Below, piece after piece: positions 45,290 through 56,860 of a stretch of DNA of 64,000 nt (position 1 is the stretch's first letter; the number at the start of each line of letters is the position of its first letter). Made by a program: the position numbers and the translations under genes. Source of the stretch: Synaphobranchus kaupii. Its lineage: Eukaryota > Chordata > Actinopteri > Anguilliformes > Synaphobranchidae. Location: the NCBI GenBank assembly GCA_029718625.1, contig CM056376.1, forward strand, positions 116,450,263-116,514,262. Reading direction: 5' to 3'. The notes under the pieces are model-generated. The model saw only the letters and a list, made by a program, of their open reading frames with translations, searched no databases and had not been told where the DNA came from.

Positions 45290-46520
45290 AAATTCTCACT
45301 GCGGTGAAGAACGAAAGCTCTGACACCACAACAAAACGACAGTTCTGTGTCTGATTCCTGTGGGGGCAGAAGCCATTGTCAGGTCCTCGCCATTCTTTTC
45401 ATAGAGGGACTTTAAGTCTGGGGTGGCCCCCTTCTAAGCCATAGGGAGTCCATCTTCAACTCCCACCTCCCAGTTGATTTGGTGTCTTTAAATTGGTTCC
45501 GCGACACATTGATATTTGGGCTCTACATACTGTGCTTTGAGCAGGGATTACGCGTTTAGAAGGAGCAGACATTTCCCCCGAATAAAGGCGGCTCGTGCGT
45601 TCTGTAGCCCTTATCAGGAAAGAAGAGACTTCTGGCGCATTCAGCCCACTAAAATCCCACTTAATTGAATTTCTTTTTAGACGTACAAGCTTACTGGCTT
45701 TTTGGCATTCGATTTAACTCGGTCTTTCTGGGCGTTTAAATTCCCCTTTCCATAAAAGGCCCCTCCATAAAGGCACTTGCAAATACTGTATTTATCAAGT
45801 TCTCTTTTGCACACTGTCTCCCACCTCTCCTCTCTGTCAGTTATTATATCATTTCAATGAATGCTTGCCTGAAATGGGGTTATCTTCCAATATATATATA
45901 TTGCTTTCAAGTTCTGATTTACTGCGTAAAATCTGGCTGGTTGGAGCCCATTCAAGGCTCAGACTGTGCACCGCGGCTTCGGGCAACGTGATCGAGCCCA
46001 GCGTGCGATGCTATCTTTCTGCCCACTGATATATTTAATGCATTAGCGGCAGGCCTTTCTGAAAGTGGAGAGCTTTCACGAATGTGTGGCTTTTACAGAT
46101 GTAGAGAGGAGCACAACAAGGCTCCCATCATGTCCGTACAGGGAGTTTATTCATCCCTGAAATGCTATTCATAATCTGTATCTCCCATCCGCGTGCTCTG
46201 GGTGGAATATCATTTCCCCCCCAGATAAAGAAACACGCAAAGCTGTATAGACAAGCTGCATCGCTACATTCGAATTAGGGGGCGGACACGACTGTCTTCA
46301 ATAATGCTTTACGTTGTTTTCTAGTGCGAACTGTTTAGTTACCCGGAGAAAGAAATGGTGCAATTATATGTCTTCTATTGATGAAACAACAGGTGCCAAT
46401 TTCATTAAGCGGTTCAAGCCGCAGTAATTATGGTGTGGTCGTTGCTTTAGCACAGTTTAATGCTGTTGTTGGTCCTATTTTAACTCTAATCGAACCCTGC
46501 ACTCGATGACGTATCTGTCC
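45290..46520. promoter_or_regulatory. Long candidate cis-regulatory block
   Basis: A 1.2-kb transposon-free stretch with retained CpGs (CTGCGGTGAAGAACG near 45299, GCGACACATTG near 45500, CACCGCGGCTTCGGG near 45970) and CCATAAA-like words repeated near 45751 and 45767. No credible open frame. It probably holds several separate elements. Confidence 0.4.
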
Positions 46521-46639
46521 TTTTACAGAAGCAAGGGATGATCATGAAAGGTTGCAAATTGTTGATCTAAGTCAATCTGCTGCTCGGTAAATAGGTAGGC
46601 CTACAAAGGGGAACTGAGGTATATTATTGATAATGAGAC

Positions 46640-46990
46640 GGCCTACAGGTGACTGCCTAAATAAAGGAAACACTTGAATATATGAGGGATACAATGTATA
46701 GGCCCTATTGAAAGCAGCTGGTTCCACACAGATGTGGTTCCTGAGTTAAATAAACAACATCCAAGAGCTCAGTGACTTTGAAGGGGTGTTGTTGGGGCAT
46801 GTTTGACAGGAGCTTCAATGACAGACTGCTGAACTTGCTCTTGTTTCACAAGGAACAGTGGCTAAGGTGATATTGGCATGGAAGTCTGAGTGAAAGACAT
46901 CCGCTAGGGATAACAGGGTATAAAAACTACTTGACCATCATGTCCATGCATTGGTTTGAGATTTAACAGCTACTTGGCCAAAAGGTGTAA
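46640..46990 (+). mobile_element. Old Tc1-like transposon remnant
   Basis: CCTAAATAAAGGAAACACTT and the following GTATAGGCCCTATTGAAAGC, CACACAGATGTGGTTCCTGA resemble the 5' part of a salmonid/cyprinid-type Tc1 family, followed by decayed transposase-like sequence (GTTTCACAAGGAACAGTGGC and on). No right-hand inverted end found. Contains the I-SceI-like site at 46905-46922. Confidence 0.5.
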
Positions 46991-47046
46991 TCACAAATTC
47001 TAATGTGTTTATGGGCGGCTGTTATTATCCGTATAGATATAAGTAA

Positions 47047-47244
47047 CCCTTATGGAAATGTAATATACTGCAGTATATTTTAAATATATTGTGAAAATAA
47101 TTTTGATATATTTACAATATACTGCAGTATATTCTTTCCTCCCCCCTATGGAAATGTAATGTACTGCAGTATATTTTTAATATATTGTGAAGATAATTTT
47201 TATATATTTACTATATACTGCAGCATATTCTTTTTCCATAAGGG
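47047..47244. mobile_element. Dimeric palindromic MITE
   Basis: The ends CCCTTATGGAAATGTAATAT and (reverse complement) CCCTTATGGAAAAAGAATAT are inverted. The inside is two tandem ~100-bp units (47047-47143, 47144-47244). Unit 1 holds the perfect 18-bp palindrome AATATACTGCAGTATATT twice (47062-47079, 47116-47133); unit 2 holds decayed versions. Confidence 0.75.
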
Positions 47245-47374
47245 CCATAAGGGAAGTGAACTAAATATTTTTTTCTTCTTGATCAAGAGCACTGTCAAGG
47301 GTAACGAAATGTCGCTGGTCTGGTTGTTATCCACAGTGAGAGTAACACTGTTTTTAATGGCACCATTCTTACAA

Positions 47375-47520
47375 CTAAGACTAAGGCACTGGCGTCAGAA
47401 CTGGAGTTGGTCCCCGGGCGCTGCACTGTGGCTGCCGACTGCTCCTAAGTAGTTAGGATGGGTCAAATGCATAGGACAAATTACCCCACAGGGTCAATAA
47501 AGTATAACTTAACTTAACCA
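47375..47520 (+). mobile_element. Retroposon 3' end
   Basis: GGAGTTGGTCCCCGGGCGCT, GCTGCCGACTGCTCCTAAGT, GGGTCAAATGCATAGGACAA and CAGGGTCAATAAAGTATAAC with a TTAAC repeat tail form a 3' end of a non-LTR retroposon that I recognise as widespread in fish. Family not assigned. Confidence 0.6.
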
Positions 47521-47564
47521 GAAAAGTACCTCATTGAGAGATTGGTGGTACGCAGCTACAAAAC

Positions 47565-47816
47565 TTAAAGGGATAGTTCGGAATTTTGGACATAATGTCT
47601 CAATTACGACTTACCCATGATGTAGTTGATTGATGGAAACCATTTTCAACTAATTCCATGCTGTCCCTTCTTTTGGACATACACACGTTGCTAATGCTAG
47701 CGCAACTCTATGGCAACCGGTAGCATCCACTACCAAACGCACTTAAACACTCCACAGTGCGCCCAAGGCAAATAAAATACGTAATTATGTCCAAAATTTC
47801 CGAACTATCCCTTTAA
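47565..47816. mobile_element. TTAA-flanked MITE (252 bp)
   Basis: Starts TTAAAGGGATAGTTCGGAAT and ends ATTTCCGAACTATCCCTTTAA as reverse complement, giving inverted repeats of about 31 bp within TTAA target sites. The TTAA target fits piggyBac or Kolobok superfamilies. No coding capacity. Confidence 0.85.
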
Positions 47817-48480
47817 TACTAACTAGCTATAGCTAGTTATTTTATGAAGCTATGTTCAGAGCATGAAGCACATTAGTCATGTATGTTTTGTTGATGGAAT
47901 GGTTCAATGTAACATTTATAGAACAAAACAAATATGAAAGCATTAATGTGTCTATATCAAGCTAGCTAGCTAACAGTACAGTTGCATACAGATTTACAGC
48001 TAGCACAGGCTGACTTGATGTTAAGTATTGGTTTGGAAGCTTGTTGACACTAGTTAGAAATAGTTAAAGCTACCTGTATGTAGGCTACTGACATTTGCCA
48101 CTGATACAAGGAGTAGCCTGACACAATCAGTGTCTTACTAGTGAAAAAATCCCATAGGATGCCAGTCCTGTACATTTAGTCATGATTAGACCACTGACCA
48201 CTGCCAGCTTTTGTACATGGTCGAGGAACTGGTCAAAGTCCTCCTGTTTTATTTTACTTACATGTAAATCTGACTGTCAAAACAACAAAAATAAATGAAT
48301 AAATAAAAACACCACGTGATTGTGGCTAGCTAGATAGCTAATGTAAGCTGCAAGACAGTGAAACGACCTTGAAGCTAGCAGGCGGAGTTGGGGGTTTCCG
48401 TTTTTTTAAACCTTCAGTTACAGTTTCCGTCAAGCAGTGGTAAACCCTGATCCTAACATGAAACCACAAAGTCCAAAAAA
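47817..48480. other. Spacer inside the transposon cluster
   Basis: GCTAGCTAG-rich words at 47822-47840 and 47960-47975. No gene. Confidence 0.4.
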
Positions 48481-48483
48481 AAA

Positions 48484-50155
48484 AGCTACCTGTGAGTTAA
48501 GAGCAGCCTTTGATACCATTGACCATCTCATCCTTCTGGATAGACTTGAAAACCTTGTAGGCCTGCAAGAGCTCTCCTGGTACAGATCCTTTCAGACCAA
48601 TATCAATTTATGCACATTAACATTGAACCTTCAAATCAATATAGGGATAGATGTGGAGTACCACAAGGGTATTTTGCTCGTCTCTATGTATATGCTTCCC
48701 CTTGGAAAGTTATTTGCAAACATGGCATTAACTTCCATTGCTATGCAGATGATACTCAATTGTATTTATCAGTCCAGCCAGAAGAAGTTGTTGAATTGTC
48801 AAAGATAGAAGCCTGTCTCATAGACATAAAGGAATGGATAACCCACAACTTTCTCTTGCTGAATTCTGACAAAACAGAGATGATGGTCGTTTCGTCCAAA
48901 TTCCTGAGATGCAAACACTCTGACTATAAACCTAGATGGAAACTCTGTTGCTTCAAGTGCTGTCATCAAATATCTTGGTGTTCCAATTGATCCAGATCTC
49001 TTATTTAAAACATATATTTTTATCATTTGAGGAATATTTCTAAAATTGGAATTCTGCCACTACATGATGTAGAAAAACTAGTCCAGGCTTTTGTTACTTA
49101 AAGATTAGACTACTGTAATGTTCTTTAGTCTGCATGTACAAATTCCTCTCTGAAAGGTCTCCAATTTAAAAATGCTGCTGCTCATATTTGTACCAGAACA
49201 AGGAGATTTGACCACATCAGCCGATTGGAAGCTTCTCTCTACTGGCTACCAGTTAAATTTCGGATAGACTATAAGATATTTTTCTTTGCTTTTTAAAGCT
49301 TTACACAGGCTTGCCCCTGTGTATCTGAACGATCTCCTTTTTCCCTACAATCCCTCATAAACGCTCTTCTCATTGGGTGCAGGTCTCCTTGTTATTCCTA
49401 GAGTAGCTAAAAGTGCCATCGGTTGTAGAGCCTTTTCCTATCATGCTCCTTTCTTATGGAACAATCTGCCTGCTCATGTTCGTGGTGCAGACTCTCTATA
49501 TTTAAATCCAGGCTCAAGACATACTTTTCTAGCCAGTCCTATAGTTGAAGGACAGGGCTGAGTGGCTGATGTAAGCCATAGAGTCTCTGTTAGACAGATG
49601 TCAGTGCTGTCGCTAGCTCATGCACGGCATCTCTGTGTTAAGCTGAGCCAGTCATGGTCTGGTGGTGACTGTCTCAGGGCTGCCCTCTTGACTCTGTTGG
49701 CCCTCTGCCTTTTGTTCCTTTAGCTATGCTTTGGGCATCTGCCCAGAGCTGCAGCCACAAGGGCCACTGAGCACCCTCCTCCAGATACAGTCGGTCCAAC
49801 TCCACTCCTGGCCTTCCAGCTCGTCTCCCATAATGACCAGAGTCATTCTTGCCCGGCTTCAGTTACATATTGTCATTGACATTATGTACTGTAATTTTAT
49901 CATGTAATTATGATAAAATCAAGTAGCCTGTTTACCATGCAATCAGCCCTTTTCAATTAACTGCCGCTAACCAGCGGCAGATGGGCTCCCGCCCCGAGTC
50001 AGGTTCTGCTCAAGGTTTTGTCCTATCACCAGCCAGAGAATCCTCTGAGTGCTCTTGGGGGGGTTTCAGGTTCTGGCCCAGATCTCTATAAAGCAGCTTT
50101 ATGACAATGCCCTTTGTAAAAGGTGCTATTCAAATAAAATTTAATTGACTTGAAT
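48484..50155 (+). mobile_element. L2/Rex-type LINE, 5'-truncated, with degenerate reverse transcriptase
   Basis: The 3' part of a non-LTR retrotransposon. In order: LRAAFDTIDHLILLDRLENL (RT motif), RCGVPQG at about 48653, CYADDTQLYLSVQPEE with the catalytic YADD at 48742-48753, NFLLLNSDKTEMMVV, then SLYWLPVKFRIDYKI near 49240, APVYLNDLL near 49315, and AFSYHAPFLWNNLPAHVRGA near 49430. The 3' untranslated region contains GCAGATGGGCTCCCGCCCCG and ends CTATTCAAATAAAATTTAAT, the usual tail of this fish LINE. Frameshifts and stops separate the motifs (for example after LNSDKTEMMVV and at 49298), and the endonuclease domain is missing, so it is inactive. Confidence 0.9.
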
Positions 50156-50600
50156 AGTAACTCGTGTACACAGGGAAAAGGGATATGTAGCTCAGTCTTG
50201 CCCGTGCTTTACAATGTGTACAGTTGTGACGCAAGCCAATACATTGTGATTGTGTGTATGCATAAATATAAATTAGATTTACACAAATATTATATTATTT
50301 TAAATGACAAATAATATTTTGAGAAGTTTTATTATAATTTGTATTATAATTCCAAGCCTAGCAGATCCCATTTCCAAAATCCATCCAAAGAGACATCCCA
50401 AGAGATAATAAGGCTCCCTAGTGGTGTATCCAGCTGGAGGTGGTGCCACATGAAATGGCAAAATGGCTGCTACACCAGTGGAAACAGAAATTGTGATGGA
50501 GGAGGATGGAGACTTCTATAAAAAGGGTTGTCAGTAATGTTGGGTCTAATTGTTTTTCAGTATGAACAAATCTACTGAAGAAGAGATAAGTAATACAAGT
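50156..50600. other. Spacer
   Basis: No gene supported. Confidence 0.35.
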
Positions 50601-50606
50601 GGACTC

Positions 50607-50690
50607 ATAAACCCAGTTTAGCACTGAACTAAACATAAACCCAGTTTAGCACTGAACTAAACATAAACCCAGTTTAGCACTGAACTAAAG
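50607..50690. repeat. 28-bp tandem repeat, 3 copies, each a hairpin
   Basis: The unit ATAAACCCAGTTTAGCACTG+AACTAAAC starts at 50607, 50635 and 50663. Each unit contains GTTTAG..CTAAAC as a 6-bp inverted repeat. Confidence 0.95.
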
Positions 50691-52300
50691 TTTTCATACA
50701 TGCTAGCCTGCATTCTCCCTAACTGCTGGATGATAATGTAGCAATGTCAGCACACAATTTTGATTGGACGTTCCAAATTGTTGCAGGGAGGATGAGGCAT
50801 GTGCAACAGACAGCAATGGTGTATAGCTTATTTATTTACTTATTTATTTATTGCTCTTTTTGATTATCAAAACCCATTTGATGTCACTGTAATGTTACAG
50901 TTCACAATTCCCTCTAGACCTCTTTGTCATAGATTAGCTTACATCTGATTACATGTTGTTGTGGATTGTTCAGACAGTTTTCACCTGTAGGATGCAGGTT
51001 ACACCTGTAAGATATGCAGATTTTTTTTTTTACCATAGATACCACCTCTCCCATTCATTAGATTTCATTCTTAGACATTGATACACAGCATGCACACTCT
51101 GCGTACAAACAGGGGTGCCACTGGTGGGATGTATCATTGTTTTTTGATTATACATTTGAATTACTTAAAAACAGATTGATTTGCTCCTTGAAGATTTCAT
51201 TTGAGCTGAGGAGTTTGTAATTACCAACAAATCATAAACAGATAACAAGTAACAAACACAAAATACATCAGAAATAAATTAGATGAGAATAGTGACACTG
51301 AAACTGAAGACCAATTAACAGAAAATAAAAATGTATATATTTTCATAGTAACATGACTGAGGAGGTATTTTCAGTGTTGCAAGTGCAATACCACAGTTAC
51401 CCAAGAGAGCGGCACCATTGCATCCTTCAGAATGGCACACTAACCTCTATGATGGTAATATAGCCTTGTGATTAAATTTGGAATTATGGGTAAAAATGAA
51501 GTGTAGCCTTCCACAGAGCGATGCCCTAAATTACACTGAAAAGACGTTTTGCATAATGGTGTGGCTGTTTTTGGAGCAGGCAGCACGCTGCAGTCATTTA
51601 GTTTTTGTTATTATTATGGTAATATTTATTATAACATTACACTTGTGTTATTGTAATGTTAGGGATTTTTTCAGTCGCTCTGGTAAGAAGAAGACCAGCT
51701 GGACACACGTTTATTCCCCTGGGTGAGGTTGGCAGGGGGGGAGCGGGGCAAAAAAGTCACAACCAGCATGTTTGTTGTCTGTTTCTGCCCGGTTTTCCAA
51801 GCGTTTGCCTGGTGAAGCGCCTTCCTCTTTAATGAAACACTTGACTGGTTTAGTGGTGGATGTGATTTAAGTGCAGTTCAGACAGCGATGATTCACAGAC
51901 TCAGTTCTGCTCCAGTACTGACCGTTATCTGAAGCCCCCTCACGCACAGTTGCCCAAATGACAGTTTAATGGCCCACCGTAAAGGCTACTTATTTTGTAT
52001 CTCTATCCACTAGAAAATGGCTAATGATGATAAGGTGGGGTGGGGGGGGGGTGGGGGTGGAGGGGTACAGACAAAGCCAGTATGGGGTTTAGAAGCTAGT
52101 TTGAAGTCACAGGGACTTTAATGAGTATGTTCCATCAGCACAGCATTAGTCTATAGAACTATGTGCAAATAAGCATGAACACGGTGCCCTCAGTATTAAT
52201 ATCTGCGGAATGGTTGTCAAGCAAGTAAGACCTAATATGGCAATAGGATGAGAATGGGGATGATTCTGATAATTATGACAATTGTTATTATGATAATATA
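50691..52300. other. Spacer, possible element at 51.7-52.0 kb
   Basis: 51650-52010 is transposon-free and somewhat GC-richer, possibly a weak regulatory element. A G10 run with flanking G-runs is at 52036-52066. No gene supported. Confidence 0.3.
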
Positions 52301-52305
52301 CAATG

Positions 52306-52306
<1 letters not shown>

Positions 52307-52354
<48 letters not shown>
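52307..52354. repeat. (AAT)n microsatellite
   Basis: About 15 uninterrupted AAT units. Confidence 0.97.
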
Positions 52355-52357
52355 CAA

Positions 52358-52402
52358 TGTATTTATTTAGCAGATTCTATCCAACATATTTATAAGTGAA
52401 AG
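52358..52402 (-). mobile_element. SINE tail remnant next to (AAT)n
   Basis: ATTTATTTAGCAGATTCTAT then CCAACATATTTATAAGTG is a decayed reverse complement of the 36.8-kb SINE tail. The adjacent microsatellite is on the side where the SINE's own simple-repeat tail would be. Confidence 0.5.
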
Positions 52403-52884
52403 AGCACAGAAGTGGACTCTATACATCTGCACTAATATATACACTTTATTACTCTGAGAGTAAGGCTGACTATGAAGAACTGAACAGTCATTGTTTATAT
52501 TTTGGCTGCTGATACTTTTCTGGCCTACTTATCCTCCCTTACTAATATTACTGTCCCCATAATGTTTCTCCCTCACATCCTCACAGTCCAAGCCATACAA
52601 GCCATACATTTTGAAACAAAAACATTTTAAAACAAAACATTTTTGCCTAGGGCTTCCATTTTTGAATGGAATAATTTGCCAGATTTTATCAGGGCCCTTG
52701 TGTCTTCTTTTTAAAATCGTACGTAACTATTTTCAGTATTATTATTTATTCAATGTTTATAGTATTTCTTCTTTGTTTTATTTCTTTATTTTATCTATAT
52801 TTTTGTGTAAAGTACTTAAAAGGCATTAATATCCTTTACATTGCTTCTCAAATTGACATGCTGTTTCTGCAAGAGCTACTCAGT
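52403..52884. other. AT-rich spacer
   Basis: Contains a T-rich stretch with short hydrophobic open frames; no gene. Confidence 0.4.
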
Positions 52885-52985
52885 GTGTCGGGGTCAGTTA
52901 GTTCAGTCGGTCAGTTATTCAGGGAGTTGGACAGTCAGTCATTCAGTTAGTCAGGTAGTCAGTCAATCAATCAGGAGTCAGTGAG
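52885..52985. repeat. CAGT-type degenerate tetranucleotide repeat
   Basis: Imperfect TCAGTTAGTCAG/GTCAGTCA units over about 100 bp. Confidence 0.85.
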
Positions 52986-53112
52986 CAATACTACGTCTTG
53001 AAAAGCTGCTTTAATCACGTTCAGCTGGACAGGTTTCTTGGTAATTTTCAGAGCTTTATTCATATTAATTTATTGGAACCCACAGAGCCAGTGATATATG
53101 GCTAAAACACAG

Positions 53113-53710
53113 AGGAGCACTACCCTGCTATACCTTTTCAAAAAGAATCCCCACCCCCTTAGCACTTTCACCTTTTGTGCACTTTTTGTACTAATTCAGG
53201 TCATGGTATTTTTATGGGTTTAGGTGATGATATTTTTATGGTTTTATTTTTTTTTTGTATTAGGACTTGTTATGGATGTAATCTCTGTGCATTCAGAATT
53301 AGCACTTTGGTTCTTGGTTAGCATAGTTAACTTACATGTGTCCTTTAGTGATGTTGCATCAATACCTGCTATGCTGAGAATGCTGTTAGCCAGGTCTGGC
53401 ACTATTGCTCATATAAATGAAGTGAAAGTACTCATGTTCTACTACATTTAAGTCACTCTGAATAAGAGCACCTGCTAAACGAATATAATCTTTGTAAAAT
53501 ATCACCATGCTCCACATTTCTTAGAATGCCACACGGCTACACATTTTCAAAAAGTGTATAACCTTATATAACATTTTATTTCTTTTTACGAAAGCATACT
53601 ACCCCAACTACATCTTTTACCACTATCCTGCTACCCATTTTCCAAAGAGCACCACCTTGCTAAACCTTTCCCAAAGAGCGCCAACCCACTAAACCTTTTC
53701 AACGAGAGGA
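53113..53710. repeat. Degenerate ~30-bp minisatellite split by a SINE-like insert
   Basis: Units of the form GCACTACCCTGCTATACCTT+TTCAAAA occur at about 53116 and again, roughly every 30 bp, from about 53500 to 53708 (CCACCTTGCTAAACCTTTCC near 53652, CCAACCCACTAAACCTTTTC near 53681). The interval between ends in a SINE tail. Confidence 0.6.
53438..53492 (+). mobile_element. SINE tail remnant
   Basis: TTTAAGTCACTCTGAATAAG followed by AGCACCTGCTAAACGAATAT matches the GTCGCTTTGGATAAAAGCG tail type. The 5' head is not recognisable. Confidence 0.55.
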
Positions 53711-53719
53711 TGTTTCAAA

Positions 53720-54115
53720 ACACAACAAAGGGAAAAAAGACATCTCCCCCAATTCCAGAGGCAGTTGACTGTTCCCATAGCCTTCCCATCAAATCTAATT
53801 TAGGAGCAGTAATATTGATTAGCACAAGCGGTCTCTGCCTGCTGATGAGATCTCTCAGTATAACCAAACTGTCCCCCTTCAGAGGCTTGGAGAGCGTCTG
53901 AGTTAGTCTATATAGGCTGCCACAGGGGATCAATAACTCCTGTTCTTTGATATACGCCACAATGGTTCTGACGCCTGCGTGGCACCAGCGACCTTGGGTT
54001 AATGAGGATTTCAAACAGAGCGCACATTAACTCAGATCCTCCGCACTTCCAGCCAGAGCCCATTAAGCGGTTTGCATCTTAACCATTCAAAAGGTGATAA
54101 ACTGATTATTCAGAA
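53720..54115. promoter_or_regulatory. Candidate cis-regulatory block
   Basis: High-complexity transposon-free sequence, for example around CTGCCACAGGGGATCAATAA (53919) and CCATTAAGCGGTTTGCATC (54059, with an octamer-like TTTGCAT). A 99-codon minus-strand frame crosses it without a domain. Confidence 0.35.
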
Positions 54116-55085
54116 AAAGAAATAATACAAAGGTGCAAGCGAAGCCGTGTTTCAGAAATGTAAGCAAACAGCAGCTACCCTTTGTTATGATTTGATTCAT
54201 TCATTAACACAATGTTTCCAAGACATTAAAATGGACATGGTTATAGCACTAATTGCATCACAGCATTTTATTGTTCCAAATGGTGAAAAATCACAGGTAA
54301 GAAATGGAGTATTGGCAGCCCTGGCAACTTTTCAAAACAATAGTTTTGCAACTGTTCAAATGCATACTTAACACCATTTGGGTGTACATAAACAATTAGT
54401 GGCTGCCAATAACTGTGCAGCAACTCTAAAGCTGATACTGCAGACTTTAATTGATCCTAGGCTCAGGTTCTTCCAGGATTGAATCCTGGATTAAGCCAAT
54501 TCTACTTTGCGTATCCTCCAATTTTCAATTGATCCTCAATTCAGACCTATTCCCAGGGTCAGAAAGGATGTATTCCGGATAAGCTAGCTGTATTGCTTAT
54601 TTTCGCAAGATTTAAGACAAATCTAATGTAATTTTATCCTTTAACCACAGCTGCATCATTCAATTAGCGACAAGCTGCCTTTCTACATAACACTGGGGGA
54701 AGACTTGATGAAGTCATTTTAATTCTGTTAAAATTACTGTGTTGTTGAAGATTGTTTGCTGATATTCAAAATGCCTCCATATCAAAAAATTAAATGTCCA
54801 CAATTGTCAGGAGTGTTCACTAGTTCATGCTAAACCACGTGGTATAAACAAATAATTTTGGTGCATCCTGCATCTCGGTTTATTTATTTATTTATTTCTG
54901 CATAATTGTTGCAGAGTGCATAAAGACATTAATACACAATTAGATTGTTCATATCATCATGCTCTGTGGCTTGTGCATTGTGCAACAGCATCCTTAGGCA
55001 TACGCACTTTTAAGGGCTTTGAAAGCAGTAGGAAGTCAAAAATCTGAAAGCTCACATTTGTTGGCCTATTTTTGAAGTGACGAAA
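54116..55085. other. Spacer
   Basis: About 970 bp, AT-rich, no gene supported. Confidence 0.4.
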
Positions 55086-55800
55086 TTAAGTGAAATTAAA
55101 TGTGCAAACGATGCCAAAAAAAGCTGGTTATTCTTCCCTGCGGGATAATTATGGGACGCGCCAAAAGCATTGAATTTAATGCGCTTTTCTGATGTCATGC
55201 GGGACTGCTCATCCCGACCCAACTCTTGCGTCCTGCAGTGAGAAAACCCAGCACCATGCTCATGGTTGCAGGGTCCACACCATGGGGGGGCTTCGCTTGA
55301 GCACCAGGTCCTGCTACATCGTACCTCTCTCCTAATGGACAGGGCAGCCGGTGGCGGGGCAGGGGACACTGAGATAGCACTGACCATCTGCAGACAATGA
55401 GAAGGGCCAGCTTTGGTCTGCCGCTGCAGCCATCTCATCAGAGAGTAATGCGATTCCTCACCTCGGGAGAGTGAAGCCGAAAGTCTATGAATTATTACAA
55501 ACCCACTCAATCTCTGGGGGCTGGCAGTGAGCTCTGGGGTGTGAAGGCTTTTGTCTGGTGTTTAAGTTACCATGGAAGATGAAATAGTCACAGCGCCTCT
55601 GTGGCCCCTGCCCAAGTCCTGTTATCGCCGGGCTTGTATCTTCTATCTTCAAATAATGTTTTGTCTTTTTATTTGCTATCACGGGTGTATAAATGGAAAA
55701 AAAGGGAATCTCATTTCTCTCTTTTTTTAGCCCTTTCTCTCTCTTTTCGGGAGAGATAAAACCGTAGCATCAGTGGGTGGCACTGAGCCACAGTTTGGGC
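55086..55800. promoter_or_regulatory. Candidate noncoding block with a 152-codon frame
   Basis: CpG-retaining, transposon-free sequence (GGGACGCGCCAAAAGC near 55152, CCGGTGGCGGGGCAGG near 55349). The longest frame (minus, 55052-55510, 152 codons) has no domain and lacks a consistent exon structure. I treat it as incidental, with low certainty. Confidence 0.35.
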
Positions 55801-56690
55801 TTTGGAATAGTTCTTTTTTTTTTCTTTTACTAAATCTTTGTACAAAAACAACCTATGATGGTAGGTGGGTCATTTTATTGTTATTTTTGGGGCCATATGG
55901 CTTTGAGGATACTTACTGACACGAAGCAAACAAAGACGCTCGTCCTGGCAAGAATATTTCAATTATATTTCATTGTGCTCTCTCAAATAATTATTTTCAT
56001 TTTGTTACACATTGGTTGATATTTCTGGTGCAGCCAGTCATATTTTTTATGTATGGTTTGTGGTTTCGACGCATTCAATGATAATTTGTACTCCACTAGT
56101 TCACTAGTTCAGATGCATAGCCTGTGGTTTTCTCAGGTTCATGGCCAGTGTGAGGGAAACAGAGTTGGTTGTGCGCTGTGAATGTTCGTAAAGAGAGTCC
56201 ATTTTGCTCACAAAAAAGTGAACAGAAACAAGACAGGCAATAATGTGAACCGGCATCACAGCAACAATGCAAACTAAGATTTGATGACAATAGCAGCTAT
56301 CAATATGTGGCAGAACCAAAACCAGTCAGAGGTGCTGGTCCAGTGCTGGATGCTGCTGGTCCTGTGGACTGACAGCTCTGGCCCTTGGTTCTGAGATGAG
56401 AAGTTCTCCTAAAACACTCTCATTGTGCGTCAGTCTCCCACAGGACAGGCTAGGCTTGGGGGTGGCACAGGCCATCTGCTCACAAAACGCATGACCCCTA
56501 ATGAGGGGGTGGGACCCCTGGGGAGGGGTAGCGGGGTTGTTGGGGTTGATGTGTTGATTATTGTTGTTCAGTCTTAATGTGTCTCTTCTGCGGTCACCAG
56601 CACACCACTGTTTATGTATTTTTTTCTGAAATATGATATATTGAAAATAGGGGACACTAGTCCCTGCTTATTTTATTCTGCACTCACTTA
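55801..56690. other. Spacer
   Basis: No supported gene; G-rich patch at 56500-56550. Confidence 0.35.
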
Positions 56691-56694
56691 GAAT

Positions 56695-56860
56695 CAGCCA
56701 CACAACTACACAACCACACACTCACAACCAAACACGAGTGCATACATGCATACATATGCACATACACAAACATTCACAACCACACATACACTTGCAACCA
56801 CACACGCATACACACACACCCACGTTCACTTACTCTTACCCCTGTCACACATACATATAC
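56695..56860. repeat. CA-rich low complexity
   Basis: Degenerate CACAAC/CATACA-type repeat of about 165 bp. Confidence 0.85.

Noticed and set aside
55052..55510. 152-codon minus-strand frame, the longest not explained by a repeat apart from the TG tract
   Set aside because: No recognisable motif, overlapping frame on the same strand, and composition driven by a GC-rich patch.
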